From the NCBI RefSeq assembly GCF_947242115.1, contig NC_074715.1, positions 46,041,086-46,105,085 on the forward strand: DNA of 64,000 bases. The letters are read 5' to 3'. The stretch comes from Biomphalaria glabrata. Lineage: Eukaryota > Mollusca > Gastropoda > Planorbidae. Below are positions 1 through 10,535 of this stretch, piece after piece. The notes beneath the pieces were generated by a model. The model was not told where the DNA came from, ran no database searches, and was given only the letters and a program-made list of their open reading frames with translations. Every line of letters begins with the position of its first letter. Within the stretch, counting starts at the first letter, position 1. A program made the translations under genes and the position numbers.

Positions 1-37
1 TTGTTTGAGCTCGTTTTGCTTTCATACACTGACCAAT

Positions 38-269
38 TATTATTATAGCTTTTATATAGCGCTACTTTCATACTTATAGCATGCTCAGAGCGATTTTGGT
101 CCAATCTCATTTGTGGACCAGTGGTGGGGGGGGGGGGGGAGGGGGTATCTAGGAGTTGATTTTCCGTGCTGCAACTCTGCCCGAGTCGGGTGTTGAACCT
201 CGAGCCCTCTTCTAGGTAGCCAAGCTAAGCCAAGTTCAAGCACACTTGGCCTCTCGACCACGCTTCCCA
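38..269 (-). repeat. tRNA-derived SINE (family C), copy 1
   Basis: On the minus strand the element begins with a tRNA-Leu-like head (GGAAGCGTGGTCGAGAGG) and has a B-box-like GAGGTTCAACACCC. The far end carries the words AGCGC and TATAGCATGCTCAGAGCG. A second copy lies directly to the right, which fixes the approximate borders. A G-run in the middle differs in length between copies. The SINE label follows from the tRNA-like head; the body family is not one I can name. Confidence 0.6.
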
Positions 270-357
270 ATTGGAGGAATTTCATTCTCCTTTCTCAGTT
301 GTTTGTTGTTTGTATTTTCCTTTTAGGAAAGATGTTACAAAATATGTAGATCTTTTT

Positions 358-597
358 TATTATAGCTTTTATATAGCGCTGCTTTCATGCTTATAGCATG
401 CTCAGAGCGCTTTTGGTCCAATCTCATTTGTGGACCAGTGGGGGGGAGGGGGTATCTAGGAGTTGGTTTTCCGTGCTGCCTTTAGGCGCTCAGTAAACAC
501 AACTCTGCCCGAGTCGGGTGTCGAACCTCGAGCCCCCTTCTAGGTAGCCAAGCCAAGCCAAGTTCAAGCGCACTTAGCCTCTTGACCACGCTTCCCA
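358..597 (-). repeat. tRNA-derived SINE (family C), copy 2
   Basis: Same element and orientation as the copy at 38-269, about 320 bp downstream. It keeps the tRNA-like head (CGTGGTCAAGAGGC on the minus strand) and the GAGGTTCGACACCC B box, and has a short internal stretch (around 480-500) that copy 1 lacks. The two copies are therefore separate or diverged insertions rather than an exact recent duplication. Confidence 0.6.
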
Positions 598-933
598 CTA
601 GATCTTGTCACCGGTCTTCTCCTTTTGTTTTGACTCCGAGATAATGTCCTCAAACTTGTTTTGTTTACATTCGAAAAAACAATATCTCAACCTAATTACA
701 AATCCTATGTACGTGTCAGCATGTCAGGTCTGTGTCCTTGTAGATATCATACTTTCATCTATTCCCCTTCCTGAATTCGAACGTCTGATGTTTACTTTCA
801 AGCTATTCAGGAGACGAGGAAGACGGACTTGCTTCTATTTCCGGAATCCGGAACATTATTACATACATTAACCCAGTGACTGACACGAAGAAGGACCGAC
901 ATCTTCACTTTTGTTGAAATATGTCTCCTTTTT
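598..933. other. No gene or repeat recognised
   Basis: An 88-codon open stretch exists here, but it resembles no family I know and shows no splice or coding signature. I treat it as unannotated sequence. Confidence 0.4.
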
Positions 934-1085
934 TTTACAAAGTTTATATCAACTCACTCTGACTGTCTGTCTGTCTGTCTGTCGGCTGAAAATTTTGTAT
1001 ACGTTATTTTACATCTTTCCCATTCTCGGACCAAATTGAAACTTAACGCAACCATTCATTGTCCCAAACTTTAATAATAACAAGC
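934..1085. repeat. Dispersed repeat R1 (CTGT-rich edge), copy 1
   Basis: A GTCTGTCTGTCTG run is followed by sequence close to TTCTCGGACCAAATTGAAAC and CAACCATTCATTG. The same block, in either orientation, occurs at about 15600-15775, 22390-22562, 37135-37290 and 37385-37530. No coding potential is visible. Its class is unknown; the size and lack of coding suggest a short non-autonomous element. Confidence 0.5.
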
Positions 1086-3392
1086 TCGTTGGTCACATGG
1101 GGGAAGCTCTTGTTTGACCGTTACAATTTTTCTATGTAAAAAAAAAAAAAGAAAGAATTTTAATTTGTCTATAAATTTCAGTAAAATAAAACTGGGTAAT
1201 GGGTAGCACTGTTCTTACAAGAAATTGTTGGTATCAAATTCACGAGTTTGATACACGGTTTTAGGTAACAAAATAATTTTCATTTTTTTCATATTTTATT
1301 TTATTTTAAGTTGTACAATGGAGATACTGTCTTTTTTTTTTTTAATTATTGTTTAAATAGAGTCGTAACTTATCAGGTGACCTCAAAGCATGCTTAAAGT
1401 TGAACTCTACATGGACATACTGACGCAGCATACACCCGATTCGTTCGTGTTGGTTTCGACACATTATATAGGTCACGTAACATACTGCACTCTTTGTGAA
1501 ACTTTGGACTAGAAAACAAACGCTTCAACCTAACTTGATTTTTGTTTAAACCACTTCTAGAATAAGTCTGGGGGGGGGGGTATGCAGAACATACTATGTA
1601 GACCTGGAAATGACTCAACCTTACATGTAAAGCCCATTCAGAAGTTTCTGGCGAAGGGAGGGGTTTTCGAAAACAGTCATTATTAATTTTCAGCAGTAGA
1701 GTATAGGCACAAATCGATTATCTATTGGAACCATACAGTTGGCGCCAATCTTGTATACAGTCTATATAGGCTAGTGTACACTGTGCAGTTAACACGAACC
1801 TGACGAGTCGAATAGAAAAAAAAAGAAACTTGGCAAGATAGAGATGTGTCAACCTTTGTTATTTATCATTAATTATATAGCGCAACCAGTGCTTCCACAG
1901 CTGAGTATTGTTAATTAATTAAATCTATGTTGTTCATAGCTGGAGACAGCTGGAGGTCACTTACAAAGGCTGAGGTATACACATTTGAGACCAAACGAAA
2001 ATCCGCTGCCGAGGACAGACGTTGACGGCGAAAAGAAAATCTGAATCGACCACCGGCGGACAATGGTCATGCTTGCCCAGGATGGGGCTGCGTAGCCACG
2101 GGAAATACTGCATTCCTCGTTCATCTTCGGACTCAAAGACAAGCCTTATTGTTCATTATATTTAATAACATCCGTTTTTCGGTACTTTGAAAGATACCTT
2201 CTTTTTAAGCATTATTTATATATCACCCTTTAAAATTTTATACGAGTTTAGCTAAGACTATATAATAATTCAGCTCAAGAGAAAAATGTACATAAGACTT
2301 ACGTTCTGGGTATTTTAAAGACAAGAACTGGGTGGAATAACAGTGTGACCTATTTATTGGTCTATGACGTCCTACTTCGATGGCCATTAATATTCATTCG
2401 ACCGAGTTTCGGAAACAACACAGTAAGGCTGAATGGGTTGTAATTCTCTGTAAACACTTCAACTTACAAGCATACCCGATAAAAAAATATTGAATGACCT
2501 TTTGAAGAAGTTTTATTCCAAAGAGTATCTCAGCAAAAGAATGTTTAGTTCTGTATTTATAGAACGCATGCGTCATCATTTCCAGATTTAAACTGCATCT
2601 TTTATAGTCCAGCATTATTTTTCGTATGGTACAGAAAGCAAAAGCCTTTTTTTTTTCTATTTCTTGGTCAGTTAGTAAGCGAAACTCGTGAGAGAAAGAG
2701 AGAGAGAAAGAGAGAGAGAAAGGTCGAGAAACCATTCGCTTTACAGCATATTTTACTAATTATTATAATGTTTGCTGTTCAAAAGAATTATAAGACACAA
2801 AAGCCTTATTGCATTACTCCCTACACTGTTTCCCTAACTCATCAGATTCAGGGATATGGCAAAGTTTCAATGCAAGCTGGTAGGCGAAGGATCCAGACTT
2901 AGTGGAATATCTCACTCTCTCTCACATTACAGTCACCTAAAACCTTGTTAACTATATTTTTAGATTCCTAACTTTTTAAGCAAAAGAAGGCTTAGGGTTA
3001 AATGCATTAGTAACAAAGGTGCTTTTTAATCTATGAGTGATTAAAGAGAAATCGTGTGACATTGTCCAATTAGCAGCCAGGTAAAAAGTCAGAGTGGATG
3101 ATTACAAGCATGTAGTCTAACAAACGAAAGTTGGTGAACACGTGGAGGAAAAAAAATACATTTACAATCTACTTACCTGTCTTGCAACCGACATTTTGAG
3201 TCAGAGGGTATGACACAAGACTCTTACAGATTTCGTAAGACCGTATCAGAATTAAGCATTGGTAAAACAGCTTCAGACGTCATTTGTTCTTGTTTGTTTA
3301 GTCTTATCTTACCTCTCTCGTTTGTTTTCGTATCCCCCCCTCCCTGGTTACACGTGGCTGTTACCATCATGATACACCTCATGACTTTATGG
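1086..3392. other. No gene recognised; simple repeats only
   Basis: AT-rich sequence with A and T runs and a GAGA microsatellite at about 2690-2723. Short open frames on both strands resemble nothing known. I see no exon with paired splice sites and no tRNA. Confidence 0.4.
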
Positions 3393-3983
3393 CAGCGGTT
3401 CTCAAACAGTAGCCCGGTGACAGATAGTAATACTGCAGCCAATCTTTGAATTCAGATCATTTCATATCGTTTCATATTGGGAGGACCACTTGGGATGAGT
3501 GACATAAAGGCATGAAACTTTGGCTGTATGCGCTCTGGGCTGTCGTCCTAACCCTGGTCCCGAGTTCGAACCCTGCCAGCCGCCATACCCCGCCGTCCTG
3601 CAGGGTTTTTGGGGTAGGATAAAGGTATCTTAAAAGGGAGGATCATCTAAGACATCTAAAACAAACAAATCGTTTCAATCTTAAAACAAATGATTACATT
3701 TGAGATCAACTCAATCTAGGTTGAGTTCTCTTTGTTTGCAAACATTTTCTCACTGTATCCATCCCTCCTCATGTGTGCACCAAAGAGACAGGACCAGAGC
3801 ACACTGACTCATGAAAGCTTTAGTAATAATAATACGCGCTATACAAAAATAATAAGAATAGCATTACATAGGGATCGGACTTTGGTGTAGTCCACAAGCT
3901 GTAGGTCAAGAACCACTGCTTGAAACCATATATTCAGGATCGGAATTCGGTGTAGTCCACAAGCTGTAGGTCAAGAACCACTG
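3393..3983. mobile_element. hAT-like non-autonomous DNA transposon
   Basis: The left end reads CAGCGGTTCTCAAACAG and the right end, read inward, CAGTGGTTCTTGACCTACAG. This CAGNGGTTCTYAA type of inverted end is typical of Charlie-like hAT elements. The right end occurs twice (ending near 3918 and 3983) through a 65-bp tandem duplication. A family B SINE sits inside at about 3520-3640. No transposase is visible and no clean 8-bp target duplication was found. Confidence 0.5.
3520..3640 (+). repeat. tRNA-derived SINE (family B), nested
   Basis: Contains GCGCTCTGGGCTGTCGT, then the B-box-like GAGTTCGAACCCTGCC, then CGTCCTGCAGGG, matching the order seen in other family B copies near 26.6, 36.9, 40.0 and 60.8 kb. 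It lies inside the hAT-like element at 3393-3983 and so is younger than it. Confidence 0.5.
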
Positions 3984-4014
3984 GTTGAAACCATACATTC
4001 AGGATCGCCTTTTC

Positions 4015-5264
4015 TTGCAGTCTAAAAATGGTAATATCTCACCTTTTATATTTTAAAGTGTTTTGTTTTTAATTCTAATCCAACTTTTCCATTGTCAGTG
4101 ACACTTAACTCCCTTTTCTTATTTTATGGTCATTGAAAATTCCTATGGCGGACTACTATAGATTGTAATCTATTTGTGGGATTGTTGATAATGTGTGTAT
4201 TTTAAAAAGTATACGATATTTTGTGTGTGAGACTTTAAGCATTAGGAACTAAAAATTCTAAGCAATTTTAGCTTTTCATTATTTAGTTGGCAACTGATCT
4301 TTCAACAAGGCGTCCTTGACATTGTTTATTTTTTTATTTTTTTATTTTTCTAAATCTCTCCCAAACTTCTTTTTATTTTCTTAAGCGTTCTTAAAATCGC
4401 CCCCATATTTCTCCAGATAGTGATAGCTTGACCTTTTTATTTGACTTTATATCATATTGCTTATATATTGCAAACCAGACCTTAATAATGCGAATGGGAT
4501 CAAAGAGATTACTGTTTAAAATGTATCGCAAAAATCTCAACTGGAAACGAAATAATATGACATATTTTTTTACTTCATTGCAGATACATAAGACACCTGA
4601 ATTAGCCACTGTAATAGAGTCAATAGCAACGCAAAATAATAATGGTTATAATGATTATAAATATTAACATTTCCTTTTATTTAAATATGTGTTTGTGTTA
4701 TGAGTGAGACTGTGGGAGGGGTCCATGTACTCCAATTATAACAGTATTTATTGGCACGCCATGAGGGCCCCACCTTTGATAATGTAAAGTCTTACACCAT
4801 TCGTGGGTCTAGCAGCAGAGTGTGGGTTTGAATGTCAAGAAATGCCTTAGTTCTATGGTTTAGGGAAATAAAGAAGTCCTTTCTTTTCTTTGCAAATCTT
4901 TATGAGTGAGTCTGGTGTGATTGGTGTGATTGTACATTTTTGTTTTTTATAGTTACAATGTTTTGTTTGGTATAATGCACAAATTGTAACACACTTCCTT
5001 ATGGACAATAAAGATTATTATTATAATTATTATTTATTAGGAGTATATGTTTTTTTTACTTTCACTGTTGTGATAGTCTCTTGTGTTGTGGGTGTTGTTG
5101 GAAGGAAGAAGGGCCCTAGCGTGAGAGGTGCTAGATCCTCTGTATCACTACATTTAATTAGAACGTGGCAGCGTATTAAAGTATTCAACTTTAACCCCTA
5201 ATTTTTTACGAGCATATTAATACCAAATAGTACAAACACACAATAATAGAGTGCAGTCTAGAGC
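4015..5264. other. No gene or repeat recognised
   Basis: AT-rich sequence with T runs and short open frames that look like noise. No tRNA, no recognisable exon and no dispersed repeat seen elsewhere in the window. Confidence 0.4.
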
Positions 5265-5785
5265 ACACTGGAAAATGGAGATGTGTGTCTCTCTGTACAA
5301 GCATAAATGCAACACACGTATGAGCACACTGGAGATGTGTAGCAACCCACATACACACATGCAACACACGTATGAGCACACTGGAGATGTGTAGCAACAC
5401 ACATACACACATGCAACAAACGTATGAGCACACTGGAGATGTGTAGCAACCCACATGCAACACACGTATGAGCACACTGGAGATGTGTAGCAACCCACAT
5501 ACACACATGCAACACACGTATGAGCACACTGGAGATGTGTAGCAACCCTCATACACACATGCAACACACGTATGAGCACACTGGAGATGTGTAGCAACCC
5601 ACATACACACATGCAACACACGTATGTGCACACTGGTGATGTGTAGCAACCCACATACACACAAGCAACACACCTATGAGCACACTGGAGATGTGTAGCC
5701 AACCTCATACACACATGCAACACACGTATGTGCACACTGGAGATGTGTAGCCAACCTCATACACACATGCAACACACGTATGAGT
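5265..5785. repeat. 52-bp minisatellite, about 10 units
   Basis: Tandem array of a 52-bp unit containing CACACTGGAGATGTGTAGCA and ACACATGCAACACACGTATG. One unit near 5430-5470 is about 10 bp short, and units differ by single bases. The unit is not a multiple of three, yet the array is open in several minus-strand frames because it lacks stops; the implied Cys-rich peptides are not taken as real. Confidence 0.9.
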
Positions 5786-6227
5786 TTATTCTCGTATTAC
5801 GACTCAACGACCACTTCTACAAAAGTACCATAACGACTGGGGCTCTCAGGTTTGAATCCAGGTGAAAGGCCAGAATGTCAACATCAGAACGTTAGTGCAT
5901 CCACATTTTACGTTAGATAGTTACTATTTATTGGAGATAGGCGGTCAGTCCAAGTGCTGACAACTGGACACTATCTTAAAGGTAAGCCTATAGGCCAGAG
6001 AAACAAGCCAGCGAAATAAATCTAGCATCTTCCCTGTTATCCGTAAAGCCTTATTAGTTTTCTTGACTATACATGAAATAATTGCATTACATAAAGCTAA
6101 AAAATCGTACTGAAAATAAATATTTTCAATATCATAATCGTAAGTCAATTAATTGGTCTTATAATTGTAAAGTTGTGGTTATACCAGCGTTATACCCTTT
6201 AAAATTTATGTAGCCATATATTAGATT

Positions 6228-6320
6228 TTTTTTTCTAATATTTTTTTAGTAGAAGATAGCATTGCCAAAAACACATACGACAAAATCATAAGTTCCATGT
6301 TTTCACAACAATTAAGGTGA
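6228..6320. repeat. Local direct repeat, copy 1
   Basis: The block TTTTTAGTAGAAGATAGCAT, followed by CAAAAACACATA and TAAGTTCC, recurs in diverged form at 6668-6755, about 440 bp to the right. No coding or structural signal was seen. Confidence 0.45.
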
Positions 6321-6667
6321 ACATTATTCAGAATTTGTTCGAACTTGACCATCATTAGGTTGTCTATTGTTCTCTGTTGTCGACACATCTACCTACACAT
6401 GTGTCATACATGCCAATTGAACGAAGACCTTAAAATGAGAACTGTCTTTAGTTTCTATGGAGGCCCAACAATTCCGAGAGAAATAATGCTTAGTGTTTTT
6501 TGTTGGTGCTTTTACCAGCTGACAAGCGTGAATTCCTATTTTAAATGTTTTTATGTCCAAAACAATGTATACTTAAAACTGAGCTACTCAGCGCAATAAA
6601 TGTTCCTGGACATCACTCAGTCATTATCACGTTGTGTAAGTGGTGTGTTCTGCGCCATTGTATACTT

Positions 6668-6755
6668 TTTTTTTCAGTAGAAGATTACATTGTCAAAGAA
6701 AACACATAGAACCATACTGTAAGTTCCTTCTCAACAATGTAGTTTAACATTTTTA
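6668..6755. repeat. Local direct repeat, copy 2
   Basis: Diverged copy of the block at 6228-6320 (CAGTAGAAGATTACATTG, then AAAACACATAGAACC and GTAAGTTCC). Either an old local duplication or two copies of a dispersed repeat. Confidence 0.45.
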
Positions 6756-6996
6756 TACAGGCGAGATTTTATCTTACAGAGAATAAATTACGGAAAGGAA
6801 ATCCAGGAGTAACAGAAATAAGAGTAAATATTTCACTTATTTATAATAAATATACAGCAATTATATCTGGTTTTTTAAACTTTGAATATTTTGTCAAGGA
6901 AAGCATTGCACTGTGAGCAGACGACATCTCCGTACAAACGTGTGTAACGAGACCAATCGTTATAGAGGCCTGAACTCTGACCTGCAACATCACAAC

Positions 6997-7082
6997 CTGT
7001 GGGCTGTTTAGACCAATAGCTCGTTGCCACGTCACAGGTCTGTACAAAATGGCAACGAGCTATTGGTCTAAACTACCCACAG
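6997..7082. repeat. 33-bp inverted repeat (hairpin)
   Basis: The left arm at 6997-7029 and the right arm at 7050-7082 are reverse complements over 33 bp with two mismatches, around a 20-nt loop. The shared core is TTTAGACCAATAGCTCGTTG. It may be a very short fold-back element or paired transposon ends; nothing codes inside. Confidence 0.75.
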
Positions 7083-7429
7083 AAAGTGTTGATTAGTTGT
7101 TGTTTTTTTGACGTTATATTATTATTATTATTTTTTTTTTTGCGCTTTTTTTTTTTTGCACTCTAAATTAAATGTTCTAAGCTCTTCAGTTTGCAGCATT
7201 CATTTAGTTGGCAATATTAAAGTTTAGTGTAGCGTCCTTGGCATTATTAAGTTTAAATCTAATATTCATTAGTAATTAAAAACAAAATAATCGCTTAATA
7301 AGTTATATATAAAGGAGGTAGTGTCTTTTTTTTAAAGTATTCTTTATATTTTTCTTATTAAACCTTTATATCCTGTTTGTGTATTTCGTTTATCCACTGT
7401 TCAATGCTTGTGTTTCATTCTATATTATT

Positions 7430-8040
7430 CTTATCTTATCTTATAAAATACAGACGTTACTTAAAAAGAGACGATGATTACCTCCTACGAGTGTCCCTAA
7501 ATCAATCAATCAATCATGCATGTTAATCAATCGCTTAAATTCTGCCAAGTCATTAGTTTTTTCTGGGTGGCTCAGTCAACACATTCCTTGCTTTACTAAC
7601 ACTATAGAAGAAGGAGCAGTTGTATACATTTGTCCCAGCATATGGAACAAGGAATGTACCTTTATCTTCTGAGTATTTTATTAAATTTTGTTTTTGTATT
7701 CAAAGATTAAGGTTCAATGTTTTATTTTGTATAATTGCTACTTCTTCTCTCCTGATTCAGATGTCCAAATGGTTCGAGGCAAGCACGCCCCTTTTATGAA
7801 CCATGTGACCCGAGAAAGGCTTTTATCTCGTGACCAGGATGAGAAATTGGCTCTTCACCGATCTCTTTGTCAGGAGGCCCCTTCTCTCCTGAAGGGTTTC
7901 TAAATTTAACTATTTTACTAAAGGTGTTACTGTAGTCAAATGTGAATATTCGTCTGTTATAAATCTCGCTGCTTTATTTTGTGCCTGTTCCAGTTTCTTA
8001 ATGTTTCATAAGTTGAGGGGTCCCAAACATAGAAAATACG
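7430..8040 (-). mobile_element. CR1/L2-like LINE, 3' part
   Basis: On the minus strand, from about 8040, a broken frame reads like the region after reverse transcriptase in CR1/L2-type LINEs: KLEQAQNKAARFITDEYSHL, then LETLQERRG, then a tail with NDLAEFK and LINMH. The element ends near 7430 with an AAGATAAGATAAG tail, the same end seen in seven other places in the window. Stops interrupt the frame, so this is a dead 5'-truncated copy. The clade is inferred from the KLE-Q-KAARF pattern. Confidence 0.65.
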
Positions 8041-8499
8041 ATAAACATGCATATATGTAACCCTGCCTGACCAAGTAAAACAAAGGACGTTTGGGCCACG
8101 AGGCCTTCATCAGGTCCCAAACATAGGATGCATATTCTATTATTATTATTCGGTATATATGTTTGACCTATTTATTACAATTTTTTAAATACAAAGAATG
8201 CTCCTTGTAAAGACGTAATTTGTTACATGCTATATCCGCCTGTAACACAGCTGGGATCATACATTGCAAGATCGCGTAATGACACGTTTCACTTGAGTTG
8301 TCTTATCCTGTTTATGGGACAAAGACACATAAAACTATAACTGCGCATAAAGTGGCATAACCCATCACAGGGATGTTTTTAGTACATAGGCATCTATATT
8401 GCAGGGAGACATCCTATGGGAATACTCATAACAAACCTATTTATTTAAAATGTCGTTGTACAAAAAAAAAAAAAAAAAATGAGAAAAAAAAAATTGCAA

Positions 8500-8572
8500 C
8501 ACCTCCGACGGGACTCGAACCCGCAATCCCCGGCTTAGGAGGCCGATGCCTTATCCATTAGGCCACGGAGGC
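8500..8572 (-). tRNA. tRNA-Arg (CCU anticodon)
   Basis: The minus strand from 8572 to 8500 folds as a full tRNA. The acceptor stem GCCTCCG pairs with CGGAGGT (first pair G-U). The D arm is GGCCTAATGGATAAGGC, the anticodon loop CTCCTAA (anticodon CCT) sits on a TCGGC/GCCGG stem, and the T arm GCGGG-TTCGAGT-CCCGT carries the B box. No intron is present. Just downstream the minus strand runs into a stretch of nine Ts, a normal Pol III terminator. The clean fold and terminator suggest a working gene rather than a SINE head; it would decode AGG codons. Confidence 0.93.
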
Positions 8573-8727
8573 GGTGTGACGGAGTGATAGGCCAACGAAC
8601 TGATTTGTTCTAGCTGCTACACACACACACGCATAAGCAGGAAGGGAAAAAATGAAACAGGTAGATTTGCTCTAACCATTGGCCTACTTCAGAGTCTTCA
8701 GATTAAGGTTATATTAAGTTGTATACT
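8573..8727. other. Spacer upstream of the tRNA gene
   Basis: Contains a short (AC)n run at about 8621-8631. No promoter outside the tRNA gene body is recognised, as expected for internal Pol III promoters. Confidence 0.4.
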
Positions 8728-8912
8728 CAGGGGCGTAGCTAGGAATTTTCCATCGTCTGGGGGCCCGGGGAGCTTGAACTCTTTGGGGGCCCCTGCATTT
8801 TGCATAATATTAAATTTTTTATGTAAAAAACGCTCATTTGAGGCCCTTCTCATGTGGGGGCCCGGGGGTATCAAATTCTCCCCCCTCCTCCCCCACCCTA
8901 GCTACGCCACTG
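8728..8912. mobile_element. hAT-type MITE (CAGKGGCGTAGC family), copy 1
   Basis: Inverted ends CAGGGGCGTAGCTAGG and CCTAGCTACGCCACTG bound a 185-bp GC-rich body. An exact 8-bp duplication, TGTATACT, flanks it (8720-8727 and 8913-8920). Short length, no coding and the 8-bp duplication mark it as a non-autonomous hAT-superfamily element. Related copies lie at 16507, 34137 and 39474. Confidence 0.85.
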
Positions 8913-9081
8913 TGTATACTAAACTATTTTTCACTATTACATTAGGTCTAGATCTATTTATGAGTTCGTTTCAGAAGATCAGGAGATGACTTAAGTGTTT
9001 GTTCTAGGTGTAAAAATAAATGGCCCTTTTTTTAATCTTGATATTTATAAACTAATTAACATAATAAATTTCGTTTCTTTT

Positions 9082-9290
9082 CCCGAAAGGGGAAAAGACG
9101 CTATTAGTTTTGTGTGGCATGTCTGTCTGTCTGTCCGTCCGTCCCGTTTAGATTTCAGAAACTAGAAGAGAAAATAAAAATCGGACATCATGATATTTTA
9201 GATCATTCAAAGTTCTGATGCGACGGCTACTTTTTTTTTTCCGAAAGTGAACCATCTATTTATAAAAAATTATATATGCAAAAAATTACA
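9082..9290. repeat. Dispersed repeat R2 (CGAAAGGGGAAAAGACGC), copy 1
   Basis: Begins CCCGAAAGGGGAAAAGACGC, then a CTGTCTGTCCGTCCGTCCCG run, then TTCAAAGTTCTGATGC and CGGCTACTTTTTTTT. The same order appears at 25857-26065 (plus) and 29215-29425 (inverted). No coding is seen; probably a non-autonomous element of unknown class. Confidence 0.6.
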
Positions 9291-9465
9291 CCACTTTTCA
9301 ATGGAAAACTTCAGGGGAGGTAACTATTTTTTAAAAGGTCATGGACCCCTTCATTAATAAATCAAGCTTCATTCATAGATTCGCGTAATGGTACAAAACA
9401 TTTGCATCTAACGTCACACTGATAAAAGTGTTAAAAATATAAGTGTACGCTAAATGAATATATGG

Positions 9466-9610
9466 AGATGCTGTGGCTGAGGGGTAAAGCACTTGGAACT
9501 GGAAGTCCCGTGTTCGAATCCTAGTGAAGACTCTAGGTCCTAGGTTGACCACTTCGGGGGCCGATTTTGAGTTTGTGTTTCACACAAACTGTCTTTGTAA
9601 CCTTGTTATT
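9466..9610 (+). repeat. SINE family A head joined to repeat R3
   Basis: The tRNA-like head GCTGTGGCTGAGGGGTAAAG and B box GTTCGAATCCTAGTGAAGAC match SINE family A, but the usual body is missing. At about 9546 the sequence passes into the R3 block CTTCGGGGGCCGATTTTGAG that is also present near 26.75 and 28.6 kb. This is a junction of two repeats, by insertion or template switching. Confidence 0.5.
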
Positions 9611-10049
9611 CTAAGGAATGATGTAATTGTAAAATCGGTCGTAGTGAAATTCAAGATTCAATGGAAGCGTTTACATGATTTAGAATCGAAATCCGTTATA
9701 GAGTATATGGCTCTATGGACTCTAAATCGGGATAGCAGTGGCGTCGCAAGAGGGCTGCAGACCGCCAAAGGACATTCCACAGTTGCAAATGAAATATTTC
9801 TTCTATTGAAAAAAAAATGGTGATTGGGTGGGGGTGGGGAAGGCGTGACCTTCGTGACCGAGACTATTAGGATCTTGGTGGGAGGGACACCATTAGCTAA
9901 CCATGCCGAGTGACACCGTATTTGGCAAAAGCCTCTGCCTGCTGATTGTAGCCAAAACCAATGTTACAGTACAGTGTACAGATGTCTGAAGTCGTTCTAA
10001 TAACCTATATAATAACGTCAATGGTAAGTGGAATTACAATGGAACCGGA
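9611..10049. other. No gene recognised
   Basis: A CAGTGGCGTCGCAAG word at about 9739 resembles a hAT terminal end, but I could not find its partner. Open frames here mostly read through repeat sequence. Confidence 0.35.
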
Positions 10050-10535
10050 CCGGACCGGATTTAATTTTGCGGAGGCCCCTGGGCATAATTTTTGAGGAGG
10101 TTTTTATACTTTTTAAAACGCTTTAATAAAAATAGGCCTAGCCCGCCTACTCAAATCTTAAAGCCGGTCATGTAGTAGAAGAAAGGGAGTACTTGTAAAT
10201 TTAATATAATTTTCTTCGTTATAACCAAAATAAATAAAATTATTTAAAATGCATATTTTAGTATTAAAAAATGTACTTTTTTTTTAGGGTTTACGCTTTG
10301 TAGATCTAGTAAATCCATAGTATATTACGAGCACGCTACATACAAGCGAATACTATTCAACCACGAGAGTGTCGCTAACTAAAGTGAGATTTAAATTATT
10401 GTCCGTACAATAAACATAAAAAAATAAGTTGCTGACCAGTCGAAAAAATGTTGTTTTTTTTCTGTTGTGGGTATCCCTTTCCTTTGGATAGCCCTGTGCA
10501 GTATTTCTGCCTGACCTCCCTTAAATCCGGCCCTG
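10050..10535. mobile_element. hAT-like MITE (CCGGATTTAA ends), copy 1
   Basis: The left end has GGACCGGATTTAA, then GGAGGCCCCTGGGCA. The right end, read inward, is CAGGGCCGGATTTAAGGGAG. A similar pair of ends bounds 41419-41851. The interior is AT-rich without coding. No exact target duplication was found, so the borders are approximate. Confidence 0.5.

Noticed and set aside
5206-5735. Cys/Val-rich minus-strand frames of 95-172 codons
   Set aside because: They are read-outs of the 52-bp minisatellite in several frames at once, which real genes do not show.
5265-5785. CRISPR-like regular array
   Set aside because: There are no variable spacers between repeats, and the genome is animal. The same applies to 23225-23848 and 24075-24569.
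7688-7903. 71-codon plus-strand frame that at first looked like a possible exon
   Set aside because: It is the antisense of the CR1/L2-like LINE at 7430-8040, whose minus-strand motifs are clear.
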